Below the pieces are notes generated by a model. The model had not been told where the DNA came from, did no database searches, and was given only the letters and a program-made list of their open reading frames with translations. Positions 16,816-26,621 of a DNA stretch of 64,000 bases are shown here, one piece after another. Each line of letters begins with the position of its first letter. Position 1 is the stretch's first letter. A program made the position numbers and the translations under genes. This DNA is from Rathayibacter caricis DSM 15933. GTDB taxonomy: Bacteria; Actinomycetota; Actinomycetes; Actinomycetales; Microbacteriaceae. The DNA is taken from the NCBI RefSeq assembly GCF_003044275.1, contig NZ_PZPL01000001.1, positions 2,542,001-2,606,000 of the forward strand, read 5' to 3'.

Positions 16816-17506
16816 GTTCGCGTGGGGATGAAGTGCGCGCGCCGTCAGGTGCATGTCCACGTGTCGAGCAAGTAAGTCGTTGGTAGATCGACGACCAGAA
16901 TGGAGATGGACGGCGCGAGGGGGCGCACGTGGACGCCGATTCGATCGGAGTGCTTGTCACCGACCGGCTCAGGACTGGCGGTCAAGGGCGGAGTCGTCGT
17001 TCACCATTCTGCGAGGCAGCTCGCATTGAGTCGCGTCGGTCCTCCTCAGGTCAGGCTCGGCGTATCTGTCCTGGCTTCCGCTTCCGTCAAACTCCCATAG
17101 CCGCGATGAGGATCGCCCCGGCCATCACATGAGAGGTCTTCATCGACCCGTCCACGCCCGATCACCTTTTAGTGAACGGCAGATGCGGTCTCGCCGCTCA
17201 CCGCCCGTGGATTCATCTCAATCAGAGGCTCATGACATTTGGCACCGGCCTTGCCTGCGAGAGGGCCGCTGTTCGAGCTCGTGCTTCGCCGGTCCTAGGC
17301 CGGCGGGCAGATTGTGGTGTTCAACGATAAGACTCAGCGGCTCGGAATCCGCTTGTACGTCGCGACGACGGGATTCGCCGTGTCCGCAGCTCATACGGGT
17401 ACCGTCGGCCTCCCGGTACGTGCGGACGATTCTGGCCTCTTGTCGACTCTCCTTCTTCGTTGATCAAGCTGGACTTGGCGAGTTACCCAAGGGCCAGCGT
17501 GCTTCT
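16816..17506. other. Non-coding left border of the polysaccharide island
   Basis: About 690 bp without a convincing gene; open frames here are Arg/Ser-rich shadows. One minus-strand mini-frame (17143 to 17087) reads MKTSHVMAGAILIAAMGV and stops. It resembles the start of a signal peptide whose gene has been lost or frameshifted. The lower G+C and lack of coding bias suggest decayed DNA at an insertion border. Confidence 0.45.
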
Positions 17507-17971
17507 TCAGTCGAGATCCCCGTCGGCGGGAACAGCCCGAGGCCGCGCCGTCGACACGGAACGAGCCGCCGCGACGGCGAACGCGCCGAGCGCTGCACCA
17601 GCACCGTTCGCCAGCACGTCCTCGATCGTCGCGAATCGTTCGGGGAGGATGAGCCACTGCGCTGTCTCTGCGAGGGAGCTCGCTGAAAGACCCGCTACCA
17701 CCGCGGTCCACTCCTTCCCTCGCCTGACGAGCATCGCGACGACGAGTCCGAACGGGATGAAGAGCAGAAGGTTGCTGATCGATTCGATATTCGCGTAGCC
17801 GACGCTGTCGATGCCCACCGAATTGAGTCGCCAGATCCACCTGGCGATCTCGTCATGAAGTCCCGCGTCGACGGGTTCGGGCCAGAGCATGATGCCGATG
17901 AGGAGGATCGAGTAGGCGATAGCGGCGGCGATCCGGGCGCGCCTCGTGGCGATCCGAGTCACAGCGCTCAT
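17507..17971 (-). CDS. VanZ-like membrane protein
   Basis: The small membrane protein of 154 aa has about four membrane segments and the VanZ-family pattern: a first segment ending L-W-P-E-P-V, the N-I-E-S-I-S-N-L-L-L-F-I-P-F-G box, S-L-A-E-T-A-Q-W and T-I-E-D-V-L-A-N-G-A-G-A. VanZ confers low-level teicoplanin resistance in enterococci, but most homologues have no assigned role and often sit in cell-surface polymer loci. The ATG is preceded by GGAAGGAAG at good spacing. It is divergent from the heparinase-like gene across 254 bp that probably holds both promoters. Confidence 0.8.
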   Translation of the reverse strand: MSAVTRIATRRARIAAAIAYSILLIGIMLWPEPVDAGLHDEIARWIWRLNSVGIDSVGYANIESISNLLLFIPFGLVVAMLVRRGKEWTAVVAGLSASSLAETAQWLILPERFATIEDVLANGAGAALGAFAVAAARSVSTARPRAVPADGDLD

Positions 17972-18225
17972 CTCGCTTCCTTCCGTTCTGCCCGGCGGTC
18001 GAACTGGAGAGAACGCCCGCCGATCGTCTACTCACCCGTCAACTGAAGCGGACTTACGTTCAATTACCCCCATCCGGGGTGCGGAATGGCGGAAAGTCAT
18101 TTGTAGCCTAATCTCTGCACCATCAGAAGCACGGGAGATCCGTCCGCGCCGTCATCGGCACTTCTTGCAGAACGAGTATGACGGACCGGCGGACCTCACC
18201 TTCTCAGCCATGGACGAGGATCATC

Positions 18226-21200
18226 ATGCGAGGCTCACCCTCGACCATTCGCCTCATCGGCGTCAGCAGGAGATTGTCTTTCGCTCGTCTCTGGACGTCC
18301 CGACCGTCGATTGTCGCAGTACTGGTGTCGGTCGCCCTTCTCCTGGGAGGGCTCGTCGCGCCCGCCGCGCAAGCCGATCCGTCGGTAGTATCCGTCTCTT
18401 CGGTCAGCTCCGCTCATCCGCGTCTCATCGCCTCGGCATCGGACTTCGCGACGACCTTCGGGTTGATCAACTCCGACAACACGGCTCGAGCGTGGTCTAC
18501 TGCGGTTCAAAAGGAGGCGGACGGCTACTTGTCGACCTCTCCTGTCACGTACCGGATTTCTGCCGGGTCCATGCTCGAGACGAGTCGGACCGTGCTGAAT
18601 CGCGCCTACGCGCTCGGGTTCATGTACCGGAAGAGCGGAAAAGTCGTCTATGCGCAGCGTCTCGCCTCGGAGCTTCGGGCTGTGGCCGCCTTTCCCAACT
18701 GGAATCCCGACAATTTCCTCGATACCGCCGAGATGGCTCATGCCGTCGCGGTCGGATACGACTGGATCTATCCGGCCCTTTCCTCGGAACAGCGGACGTC
18801 AGTGCGCACCGCTCTCGTCGACAAGGCTCTAACCCCCGCTCTCTCCGCGTATGCGAGCACTGCGGCCAAATACGCCTGGACCACGCAGGCGAGCAATTGG
18901 AACATCGTCTCGGGCAGCGGGATCGGGATGGCGGCCCTCGTGGTCGCCGACACCGATCCGGCAATCGCTCAGAGGGCGCTCGACGCCGTCACCTCGAGCC
19001 TGCAGTACGGCCTGCCGTCGTACGGCGCAGACGGTGGTTTCGCCGAAGGGCTGACTTACTGGGCGTATTCGACCAGCTACCTCTCGAGCTACATCGCGTC
19101 TCTCGAAGTCGCGACCGGCGATGACCACGGCCTTCTCGCCACCCCCGGACTCCAGGCCTCGGCCCAGTGGGCGAATGCTCTCACCGGCCCCAGCGGGCGG
19201 CAGTTCAACTTCGGGGATGCTTGGGTCAATGAAGCGCTGACCGTGCCCCTCATGGGACTCGAGTATCTCTACGAGGACTTCGGATTCCGATCACGCTCCA
19301 TCGTCGGCCGTGATGGATTCGACGCCGACACCGTGAGCGCGCGTCCACTGCTGTGGTATCGGCCGGCACCCGCCGCAACGGCTTCAGCGCCACCACTCGA
19401 CGCCGGGTTCTCTAGCGCGGGAGTGACGACACTGCGGTCGGGCTGGGGTCAGGCAGACGCACTCTGGGCAGGACTCCGGGCGACCAGCGGGCCGATCACC
19501 GGGCACTCCGATCTCGACAACGGCTCGTTCGTGCTCGACGCCCAGGGCGTCAACTGGTTCGGCGATCTCGGCGCGGACTCCTACAGCCTTCCCGGCTACT
19601 TCACGGTCGCGAGCGAGGAGCGCTGGAACTACTACCGCAAGCGGGCGGAGGGCAGCAACACGATGGTGTTCGGGAGAGGGCCCGGTCCGGATGCGTCCAC
19701 GAACCCGTCCGCTTCGCAGAGCCTCGTCGCCTCGACCGGCGAACGGGGAGCGACCGTCGCCGATCTCTCCAGTGCGAGCAACGGAGTGGCGTCCTGGAAG
19801 CGAGGCATCGCACTGATCGACGGTCGTTCTCGCGTCCTGCTTCAAGACGAGGTCAGCGGAGTGTCCGGGGATGCGTGGTGGTTCGCGCACACGCGTGCCG
19901 ACATCTCCGTAGCCGAGGACGGACGCTCGGCGGTCCTCTCGCTCGAGGGCGAGCAGCTCTTGGCGCGGATCGTGTCGAGCGGCTCTGCGACCTTCACCTA
20001 CCAGGCAGCCGCTCCTCTGCCCACCTCGCCGGCGCCGGAAGGGCAGACGGCCAACGCCGGTGTCTCGAAACTGGCGATCAAGCTCTCCGGAGCATCCTCG
20101 TACACGATCGCGGTCGAGTTCAGTCCGCTTCGACCGGCGCAGGGGAGCGCAAGTCCTCTCGCGGTCACTCCCCTCGCGGGCTGGGGGGCGTCCGCGAGTG
20201 AGTCCGGCGCCCCGGCATTGAAGTACCTCGCGATGACAGGAAAGCCCCTCGCGAGCTTCTCGCCGCAGACCCGGACTTACGACGTGACCGCATCTGTCAA
20301 GTCCTCCCCGCCTGTTATCGAGGCGTACGCGCAGGCCGGAGCGTCGGCGACGGTGACTCAGGCGACGTCTGTCCCCGGTGTTGCGACGATCCGGGTGAAG
20401 CGCTCGGGATCGGCCGATGCGCTCTACCGGGTCTACATCAATCGCGGCCCCATCCAGATATCGACGGCGACCGCCTCCGATAACGGCGCGCTCGCAGGGA
20501 GGACCATTGACGGGTTGCCCTACACGCGCTGGTCAACGGCGACCGACGCCTATCTTCAATACGATCTCGGCTTCTCGCAGATCGTGAACCACCTGGAGAT
20601 CGTGTGGCTGTACCTTCCCGCCAAGGGGCAGTTCTTCGAGGTCCAGCTATCCACTGACAAGACGAATTGGACCACGGTCTACACCGGGCAAGCGAAGGCG
20701 ATTGAACAGCGGCACTGGGCTTCGTTCCAGACAGGGCCGCGCGCGGGCCGCTACGTCCGGGTCGTCACCCACGGCGACAAGGCAGCGGACAAGACGGCCG
20801 TCATCGACGAGGTGGAGGTCTTCGGAGACAACGACCCCCGTACCTCCGCCAGCGCGAAGACCCCGCACTACGCGGTAGCCGTGTCGATCGAGCCGAAGAA
20901 CATCGAGATCGGTTCGACGGCGGCTGTGAGCGCCACCGTGACCGCTCCTGTAGGGGGTTCGTCGTCGCCTCCCGTGCAATACGTCAGCTCCGATCCGTCG
21001 ATCGCTACGATCACCGACGACGGCATCGTGGCCGGGGTCGCCGGCGGGACGGTGCGCGTCGGGGCGCTCGTGGAAGCCGGGCGCGACTACGTGTACAACC
21101 TCCAGACGATCACCGTCACCGATTCCCGAAGGACGGCCGTCGTCGCGCAGGCCGACACCTGGGTCCAGGGTGGTACGACGACGAACTACAACCGGACTGC

Positions 21201-22476
21201 GGCTCTCACCGTCCGACATCACGCTCTCTATCCGCAATTCGACCGGCTCGCCTACCTGAAATTCGATCTCGGCGGCATCGACCCCCGCATGATCGAAACA
21301 GCGACCCTCACCTTCAGCGCCGCCGTCGTCGATACGAGCGGTACCGACATCGATGTCGAGGCCTGGGAGACCAGTGGAGCGTGGGACGCTGCGACCGTGA
21401 CGTACGCCACGAGACCAACGCTGTCCTACCGGGTCGGATCCACCCACGTGAACTCGACGAAGTCCGTCCGAAGAATGGACATCACTGATTACGCGAGGCT
21501 CAAAGCGGGCGGAGAAGCGAGCATCGGGCTGACGCAGCCGGACCGGCCGAGCGGCCTCGGGCTCGTCGTGCAGGTCGACTCGCTCGAGTCGATCGCGTCG
21601 AAGCCCACCATCGAGTTGACTCTGCAGGATCCCTCCACCTCGCTGCCGCGGACGCCGACGATCGCATCGGCGTCTGCCGACTACGCCGGAGCTGGCAGCG
21701 CGACAGGAACAGTGTCGGCGGAGCCCGGAGAGTCCGTCGTCGTCGACGTTTTCGTGCAGGATTCCGACACCTGCGGAGCGACGCGGGCGGCGGGCACACT
21801 GGTCGGGTCGACGACGGTGACTGCTGCAAGCGACGGATCGGCCGATTTCACCGTTGCGGGCGCATTCTCGATCAGTCAGCACGTGGTCGCCGCAACGACG
21901 ATCGCAGGGCGCGGGTCAGCAGTGTCGCCCTGCGCTGTGGTCCGGCCGACGAGCGACGCGACGACGACGACCACTCTCACGCCATCTGCCGACACCTGGG
22001 TGACTGGTTCGGCCCCGACGGTCACGTACGGTCGAGACAGTGTCCTCCAAGTCCGCCACTTGACTCAGTACCCCGGCAACGACCGTGTCGCGTACCTGGG
22101 GTTCGACTTGTCGAAGATCCCGGCCGGCGACATCATCTCGGCGACCCTGCGCTTCTCCGCCGTCGTGGATGACACTCGCGGGGCCGCAATGGATCTGAGG
22201 ATTCGGAAGGTCTCCGACAGCTGGACGGCGGCGTCGACGAACTGGAACAACCGTCCGGTGATGGGCGATCAGCTCGGGGTCGTCGGTGTGGACGCGACGA
22301 AATCGACGCGCGAGATCGATGTCACCTCCTACGTGTCGGAAAGTCCTCGATCCATGACCAGCATCGGGATCGATGAACCGGACATCGCCTCGGGGGTCGG
22401 TCTCGTCGTGAAGATCGATTCCATGGAGAGCGCGCAGAAGCCGAGTCTCGAGGTCGTCCTGCGTCCGGCGGGCTGA
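18226..22476 (+). CDS. Secreted heparinase II/III-like enzyme with discoidin and CBM96-like domains
   Basis: This exported protein of 1416 aa starts at ATG 18226, with GAGGA 5 nt upstream; an in-frame ATG at 18178 would add 16 residues. The signal peptide probably ends at APAAQA (45-50). An alpha/alpha-barrel (about 55-360, with ASNWNIVSGSG and GADGGFAEGLTYWAY) leads into a heparinase II/III beta-domain (about 390-620, with GHSDLDNGSFVLDAQG). Beyond it come an F5/8-type discoidin domain (about 740-860), a bacterial Ig-like domain (about 880-970) and two CBM96/DNRLRE-like modules (about 980-1140 and 1245-1416) sharing DTWV and the F-D-L-S/G core. It likely cleaves an acidic polysaccharide by beta-elimination. 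Substrate unknown; the island's own polymer is a candidate. Confidence 0.75.
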   Translation: MRGSPSTIRLIGVSRRLSFARLWTSRPSIVAVLVSVALLLGGLVAPAAQADPSVVSVSSVSSAHPRLIASASDFATTFGLINSDNTARAWSTAVQKEADGYLSTSPVTYRISAGSMLETSRTVLNRAYALGFMYRKSGKVVYAQRLASELRAVAAFPNWNPDNFLDTAEMAHAVAVGYDWIYPALSSEQRTSVRTALVDKALTPALSAYASTAAKYAWTTQASNWNIVSGSGIGMAALVVADTDPAIAQRALDAVTSSLQYGLPSYGADGGFAEGLTYWAYSTSYLSSYIASLEVATGDDHGLLATPGLQASAQWANALTGPSGRQFNFGDAWVNEALTVPLMGLEYLYEDFGFRSRSIVGRDGFDADTVSARPLLWYRPAPAATASAPPLDAGFSSAGVTTLRSGWGQADALWAGLRATSGPITGHSDLDNGSFVLDAQGVNWFGDLGADSYSLPGYFTVASEERWNYYRKRAEGSNTMVFGRGPGPDASTNPSASQSLVASTGERGATVADLSSASNGVASWKRGIALIDGRSRVLLQDEVSGVSGDAWWFAHTRADISVAEDGRSAVLSLEGEQLLARIVSSGSATFTYQAAAPLPTSPAPEGQTANAGVSKLAIKLSGASSYTIAVEFSPLRPAQGSASPLAVTPLAGWGASASESGAPALKYLAMTGKPLASFSPQTRTYDVTASVKSSPPVIEAYAQAGASATVTQATSVPGVATIRVKRSGSADALYRVYINRGPIQISTATASDNGALAGRTIDGLPYTRWSTATDAYLQYDLGFSQIVNHLEIVWLYLPAKGQFFEVQLSTDKTNWTTVYTGQAKAIEQRHWASFQTGPRAGRYVRVVTHGDKAADKTAVIDEVEVFGDNDPRTSASAKTPHYAVAVSIEPKNIEIGSTAAVSATVTAPVGGSSSPPVQYVSSDPSIATITDDGIVAGVAGGTVRVGALVEAGRDYVYNLQTITVTDSRRTAVVAQADTWVQGGTTTNYNRTAALTVRHHALYPQFDRLAYLKFDLGGIDPRMIETATLTFSAAVVDTSGTDIDVEAWETSGAWDAATVTYATRPTLSYRVGSTHVNSTKSVRRMDITDYARLKAGGEASIGLTQPDRPSGLGLVVQVDSLESIASKPTIELTLQDPSTSLPRTPTIASASADYAGAGSATGTVSAEPGESVVVDVFVQDSDTCGATRAAGTLVGSTTVTAASDGSADFTVAGAFSISQHVVAATTIAGRGSAVSPCAVVRPTSDATTTTTLTPSADTWVTGSAPTVTYGRDSVLQVRHLTQYPGNDRVAYLGFDLSKIPAGDIISATLRFSAVVDDTRGAAMDLRIRKVSDSWTAASTNWNNRPVMGDQLGVVGVDATKSTREIDVTSYVSESPRSMTSIGIDEPDIASGVGLVVKIDSMESAQKPSLEVVLRPAG

Positions 22477-22500
22477 TCGCCGCATCGGGCAGGAAACCGA

Positions 22501-23376
22501 TCAGCCGCCGACGATGACGGCGACCTCCTCGGGAGCGTAGGTCCGCCGGATCTGCTCGTCGTTTCCGCCGGAGTCGATGTTCGACGCCCACAGCCCAGCG
22601 ACTCTGCCCCCTCCGCGAACGGGCAGGAAGTCCTCCGCGGGCAGCTCGAGGATCGGACGGACGCGGCGCCCGCTGCGGATCAGGTTCCAGTGCAGCCATA
22701 CGTCGTCTGCACGGGGAGCGACGTCCTCGAAGCCGGTGCCCTGCTCGCGGAGCACATCGAGGAAGGCCGGCGGATAGAGGATCCCGCGGACGCCGACCGC
22801 GAAGTTGCGCGGACTGAGAGAGGTCGATGTCGCCCGCCTCCAAGAGGAGTAGGGGGCGATGGCGCCGTCCCGGATCTCGATCAGGTTAACCCTGTGAGCG
22901 ACCACCATTTCCGGGTCCACTCGGTGTGCTCGAACGAGGCTCGCCAGCCATTCTTCGGGGTACATCGTGTCATCGTCGGACGTGACGAGCGGCACCGAGT
23001 GGTGCGCCGTCCCGGCGGCGTACGGGTAGTACTTCTTGTGCGGCCCGTAGTTCGGCGTCTCCCGGATCTCCAGCCCTCTCGCGACGAGCCGGCGGAGAGC
23101 TCGTGGAGGGTTCGCGAGCCGCTCCTGCTCGTCGAGCCACAGGATGAGCCTGGACGGCTTCTGCGATCCGCGGGCGATGCTCTCAATGGTCAGGTGCACC
23201 TGGTCGACACGCTTGCTGTAGCTGGTCAGGCTGACCACCGGTCCGTCGGGCGCGGTCACCGGAGCGCGGGAGGTCAGGTTGACGATCGACAGGACGATCA
23301 TCGAGGCGGCGATGCGCGCATTGCTCAGAAGAGTCGAGATGAGCGGTACGCGCGCGAGGCGGAGGGCGGAGAGCAT
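22501..23376 (-). CDS. Putative GT-A-type glycosyltransferase
   Basis: The 291-aa protein has a short hydrophobic N-terminus (about 8-35). A globular part follows, beginning VVSLTSYSKRVDQVHLTIES, which resembles the opening beta-alpha unit of GT-A glycosyltransferases. A metal-binding DxD-like motif is seen in V-T-S-D-D-D-T-M-Y-P. A later R-A-D-D-V-W-L-H-W segment resembles the acceptor/base region of polysaccharide glycosyltransferases. It probably transfers a sugar in assembly of the island's polymer. The donor and the exact GT family cannot be told. GAGGA lies 7 nt before the ATG. It is convergent with the heparinase-like gene. Confidence 0.6.
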   Translation of the reverse strand: MLSALRLARVPLISTLLSNARIAASMIVLSIVNLTSRAPVTAPDGPVVSLTSYSKRVDQVHLTIESIARGSQKPSRLILWLDEQERLANPPRALRRLVARGLEIRETPNYGPHKKYYPYAAGTAHHSVPLVTSDDDTMYPEEWLASLVRAHRVDPEMVVAHRVNLIEIRDGAIAPYSSWRRATSTSLSPRNFAVGVRGILYPPAFLDVLREQGTGFEDVAPRADDVWLHWNLIRSGRRVRPILELPAEDFLPVRGGGRVAGLWASNIDSGGNDEQIRRTYAPEEVAVIVGG

Positions 23377-23412
23377 GCGGTAGTCCTCGTCGTTACGTGG
23401 AGCGGAGTGGGG

Positions 23413-25476
23413 TCAGTCGGAGAGAGCCGGGGTGATGGCGGCGCCGAGCGCGTCCTGCATCGCGATCGACCAGTCCTCGGTCAGGTGGCTGGTGTCGCGG
23501 TAGAGGAGGACACCGCCGACGATCTCCTCGCAGCGTGCGGCGCTGCAGAAGTAGTCGTTCAGGTCCGCGTACCGCATTCCCGCTCGGACGGCGGCATCGC
23601 GCTCGGCGTCGATCCAGGCCTGATCGAGCGCGTTCGCGCGGGGGATCCCGCAGGCGGCCGCATCGTCGAGGTGGGCGGACAGGCACCGCGGCGCATCCTC
23701 CGGCAGCTCCGGGGTGTTCGCGAGCATCACCACGTGCGTGCTGGCGGGGAGTCGGATCGCGAGATCGGCGACGGAGGCCGTCCACGTGTCGATCCGTTGC
23801 TCGTCGTCGACGAAGGCGAGGCGGTTCGTGTTCGAGAGCAGGACGACGTCGGGCGGGTCATCGACGAGCCGATCGATGACGTCGTCACGCCACTCGGTGC
23901 ACTCCGTGTACGGAGTCGACGCGTCGAGCACGAGGACCGGCACAGAGGGGCAGCCGACCTTCGTGTACGAGCGGACAGCGACACTGCTGCGATCCGCCCA
24001 GGCGTCCAGGCCCCCGAACCAGTGCGCCGCGTGCGAGTCGCCGAACAGCGCGACCTCCGTCGAACTCGTCGTGTCACCGAAAAGGCAGTTGTTGACGGTG
24101 ACAGTCGCAGCATCGGAGATGTGGCAGCCGTTGCGGTGCACCTCCGAGGTCGATTCGTCGGCCTCCGCGAGGCCGGGCGACAGATTGGCGGGGACGATCT
24201 TCGTGAAGCGCGGCGGAGCGCTCGGGGCCACCGGATCGACGATCGTCGTTGTCGAGCGCGGTTGCGCGGCAGCGAGCGGGCTGGTTCCGGCGGCGAGCAG
24301 GACGAGGGCGAGCGATGCCGCTCCGCCGACCCAGAGCGATCTTCTCGGACCGCCGGCGACCAACGGACGGGCGTTCCTGATCGGTTCCTCCACGAGCCGG
24401 AAGGTGAGCTCGGCGAGCGCTACGGCGACGACCATCATCCCGGCCTTCAGCCAGAGAGGCAGCGGGGTCGCGAGACCCACCGCCGCCTGGGAGATCACCA
24501 GGATCGGCCAGTGCCACAGGTAGAGCGAGTAGGAGATTCGCCCGCCCCATTGCAGGAGATGGCCGCGGAGGAGGCTCACCGGCCCTGCAGATGAGCCGGT
24601 CGAGCCGCCGAGGATCACGAGGGCCGCCGAGACGACCGGAAGAGCCGCTGCGATACCCGGGAAAGGCGTCGTGTCGGAGTAGACCACTGACACAACCGCG
24701 ATTCCGACGAGGCCCGTCCAGGCGAGGACCGGAAGGATCGCAGGCACGCGCGCAGCCAGCCGCAGCGCCCAGCCGTGGGCGACCGTGCACGCGACCAGAC
24801 CGCCGACCCCGAGCTCCCACGCGCGCGTCGGCAGCGAGAAGAAGGCCCAGGGCTGGGTCTGGTCGGTCACCAGCACGCAGAGTGCGAGGGAGGACAGGAC
24901 CATGAGAGCGAGCGCTGCCGTGATGGCACGCGGTGAGCGACGAAGGACGACGAACAGCACCAGCAGCAGGAGCGGCCAGAGGAGGTAGAACTGCTCCTCG
25001 ACGCCGAGCGACCAGTAGTGCTGGAAGGGAGACGGGGCGCGCTCCGCTAGATAGTCGGTGCCCGAGAGGGCGAGCTGCATGTTCGGCACGTAGAGGGCAG
25101 TGGCGATCGCCATGCGGATGAGCCCGTCGGAGGCGAGAGGCGGCATCAGGAACAGTGCGGCCACCAGTGAGACAGCAGCGACGAGTAGGGCCGCCGGGAG
25201 GATCCGCCGCATGCGCCGCGCGTAGAAGTCGGCGAAGCCGATCCGGCCTGTCGCCCGCAGCCGCGAGAGCAGGTGGCTCGTGATGAGGAAGCCCGAGATC
25301 ACGAAGAACACATCGACGCCGACGTACCCGCCATGGAACGGGGGGAGATCAATGTGATCGGCGATGACCAGTCCGACCGCGACGGCCCTCAGCCCCTGAA
25401 TGTCGGCTCTGAACGCGCCGGACACCTCCGAGGTCGCTCGAGCGGTCTTCGCAGCGACTTCGCGTCGAACCGTCAC
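23413..25476 (-). CDS. OafA-type acyltransferase with C-terminal SGNH domain
   Basis: This two-domain protein of 687 aa begins with an acyltransferase 3 membrane domain (about 1-400). The opening D-I-Q-G-L-R-A-V-A-V is followed by G-Y-V-G-V-D-V-F-F-V-I-S-G-F and R-R-M-R-R-I-L-P-A, all typical of OafA/PatA O-acetyltransferases. The extracytoplasmic SGNH hydrolase-fold domain (about 430-687) carries the nucleophile block GDSHAAHW and a C-terminal D-T-S-H-L pair. The membrane part moves acetyl groups across the membrane and the SGNH part transfers them to a polysaccharide. GTG start at 25476. It is probably the O-acetylase of a polymer made by this island. Confidence 0.88.
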   Translation of the reverse strand: MTVRREVAAKTARATSEVSGAFRADIQGLRAVAVGLVIADHIDLPPFHGGYVGVDVFFVISGFLITSHLLSRLRATGRIGFADFYARRMRRILPAALLVAAVSLVAALFLMPPLASDGLIRMAIATALYVPNMQLALSGTDYLAERAPSPFQHYWSLGVEEQFYLLWPLLLLVLFVVLRRSPRAITAALALMVLSSLALCVLVTDQTQPWAFFSLPTRAWELGVGGLVACTVAHGWALRLAARVPAILPVLAWTGLVGIAVVSVVYSDTTPFPGIAAALPVVSAALVILGGSTGSSAGPVSLLRGHLLQWGGRISYSLYLWHWPILVISQAAVGLATPLPLWLKAGMMVVAVALAELTFRLVEEPIRNARPLVAGGPRRSLWVGGAASLALVLLAAGTSPLAAAQPRSTTTIVDPVAPSAPPRFTKIVPANLSPGLAEADESTSEVHRNGCHISDAATVTVNNCLFGDTTSSTEVALFGDSHAAHWFGGLDAWADRSSVAVRSYTKVGCPSVPVLVLDASTPYTECTEWRDDVIDRLVDDPPDVVLLSNTNRLAFVDDEQRIDTWTASVADLAIRLPASTHVVMLANTPELPEDAPRCLSAHLDDAAACGIPRANALDQAWIDAERDAAVRAGMRYADLNDYFCSAARCEEIVGGVLLYRDTSHLTEDWSIAMQDALGAAITPALSD

Positions 25477-25723
25477 CCGTCCCCCTTCTCGCCGCTGTAC
25501 ACGACATCAGCGCGCGCGTCCGCCTTCCTGAAGTCGAGTCAGTCTGGCATGCGGATGTAACGAGCACGTGACGGCACGGAGAAGGGCGGTAGCAGCGGGC
25601 GATACGCTGGGAGCAGGCGCGCCGGCCTGTGCCGTCCGTCACTGCGGACCGAGATGAGGATCCGGCACCCGCTCGCCGTATTGGTCGCGTCCGCGCATTT
25701 CCGCCTTCGAAAGGACCTTTCCC

Positions 25724-26614
25724 GTGACGAAGGATCTGAATGCCTACTGGTGGTCGCCGCGGCGTTCGCCCCGCGTTCTCGCCGCCGAGGTCCGTTCCCA
25801 CGGAGCCGCTTGGGCCCGCCTCCTCCGACCGGCTCGGAGAGGCTTCACGAATTACGGTGATGAGCTCACCGGTCTCGTGCTGTCCGAGACCTTCGGTCGC
25901 CGAGTACGGTGGTCGCCGCTGGGCCGAGAGGATGTCGCCGCGATCGGCTCGATCCTGGTCCCGTACTTCGCATCGGGAGGCCGCGGTCTGATCTGGGGCA
26001 GCGGTCTCAACGAGCCGGTCGTTCCGCCCGAGAAGGCGGGCGCTGTGCGCGAGCGCTTCCTTGCGGTCCGCGGCCCCCGCACCCGTTCCGCGCTCGGTCT
26101 CGACGAATCGACCCCACTCGGGGACCCGGGTCTCGTGGTCAGAACTCTGCGTCCGCGTGCAACTCGTCGATCAGGCAAGGTCGTGATCCCGCACTTCACC
26201 GTCTACCGAACCTCTGCAGGCCGGAAGAGGATCTCCGCGCTGGTCGCTGGCGGCTACCGCGTCGCCGAACCCACTCTCGATCCGGGGACGATGCTGGAGA
26301 CGATCAGCACCGCTGAGAGCGTCGTGAGTTCAGGGATGCACGGCGTGATCCTGTCCCACAGTCTGGGGACGCCTGCGTCGCTGATCAGCTTCGCGGATGC
26401 ACTGCCGACCGCCCCGGCCTTCAAGTACCTCGACTACCACGACTCGGTCGGGCTCGAGGCGAGGATCTCGTCGTGGTCCGACTTTCTGCCAGACTCGCGC
26501 TCCTCCGCCGAGCTGGAGCTCGCGCGTCGCGACATCGAGATCGTGTCGCCACGGATCGACGCGCTCGTCGAGGGTCTTCTCGCCGCTGGCCGGCCCCTGC
26601 GCTCGGCTGGCTGA
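25724..26614 (+). CDS. Polysaccharide pyruvyl transferase family protein
   Basis: The 296-aa protein matches the CsaB/WcaK/ExoV-type pyruvyl transferase family. It has NYGDELTG near residue 45, the glycine-rich GLIWGSGLN around 88, a GDPGLV segment, and the family hallmark V-S-S-G-M-H-G-V-I-L-S-H-S-L-G near residue 205. Members transfer pyruvate from phosphoenolpyruvate to sugars of exopolysaccharides or secondary cell-wall polymers, adding negative charge. GAAAGGA lies 8 nt before the GTG start. It faces the flippase gene tail to tail, with 7 bp between the stops. The acidic ketal would suit an acid-polysaccharide lyase such as the heparinase-like protein nearby. Confidence 0.85.
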   Translation: MTKDLNAYWWSPRRSPRVLAAEVRSHGAAWARLLRPARRGFTNYGDELTGLVLSETFGRRVRWSPLGREDVAAIGSILVPYFASGGRGLIWGSGLNEPVVPPEKAGAVRERFLAVRGPRTRSALGLDESTPLGDPGLVVRTLRPRATRRSGKVVIPHFTVYRTSAGRKRISALVAGGYRVAEPTLDPGTMLETISTAESVVSSGMHGVILSHSLGTPASLISFADALPTAPAFKYLDYHDSVGLEARISSWSDFLPDSRSSAELELARRDIEIVSPRIDALVEGLLAAGRPLRSAG

Positions 26615-26621
26615 GCCAGTA

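Noticed and set aside
22690..24594. 634-aa plus-strand frame opposite the glycosyltransferase and OafA-like genes
   Set aside because: Charged low-complexity sequence; the minus-strand genes carry membrane segments and catalytic motifs that fix the coding strand.
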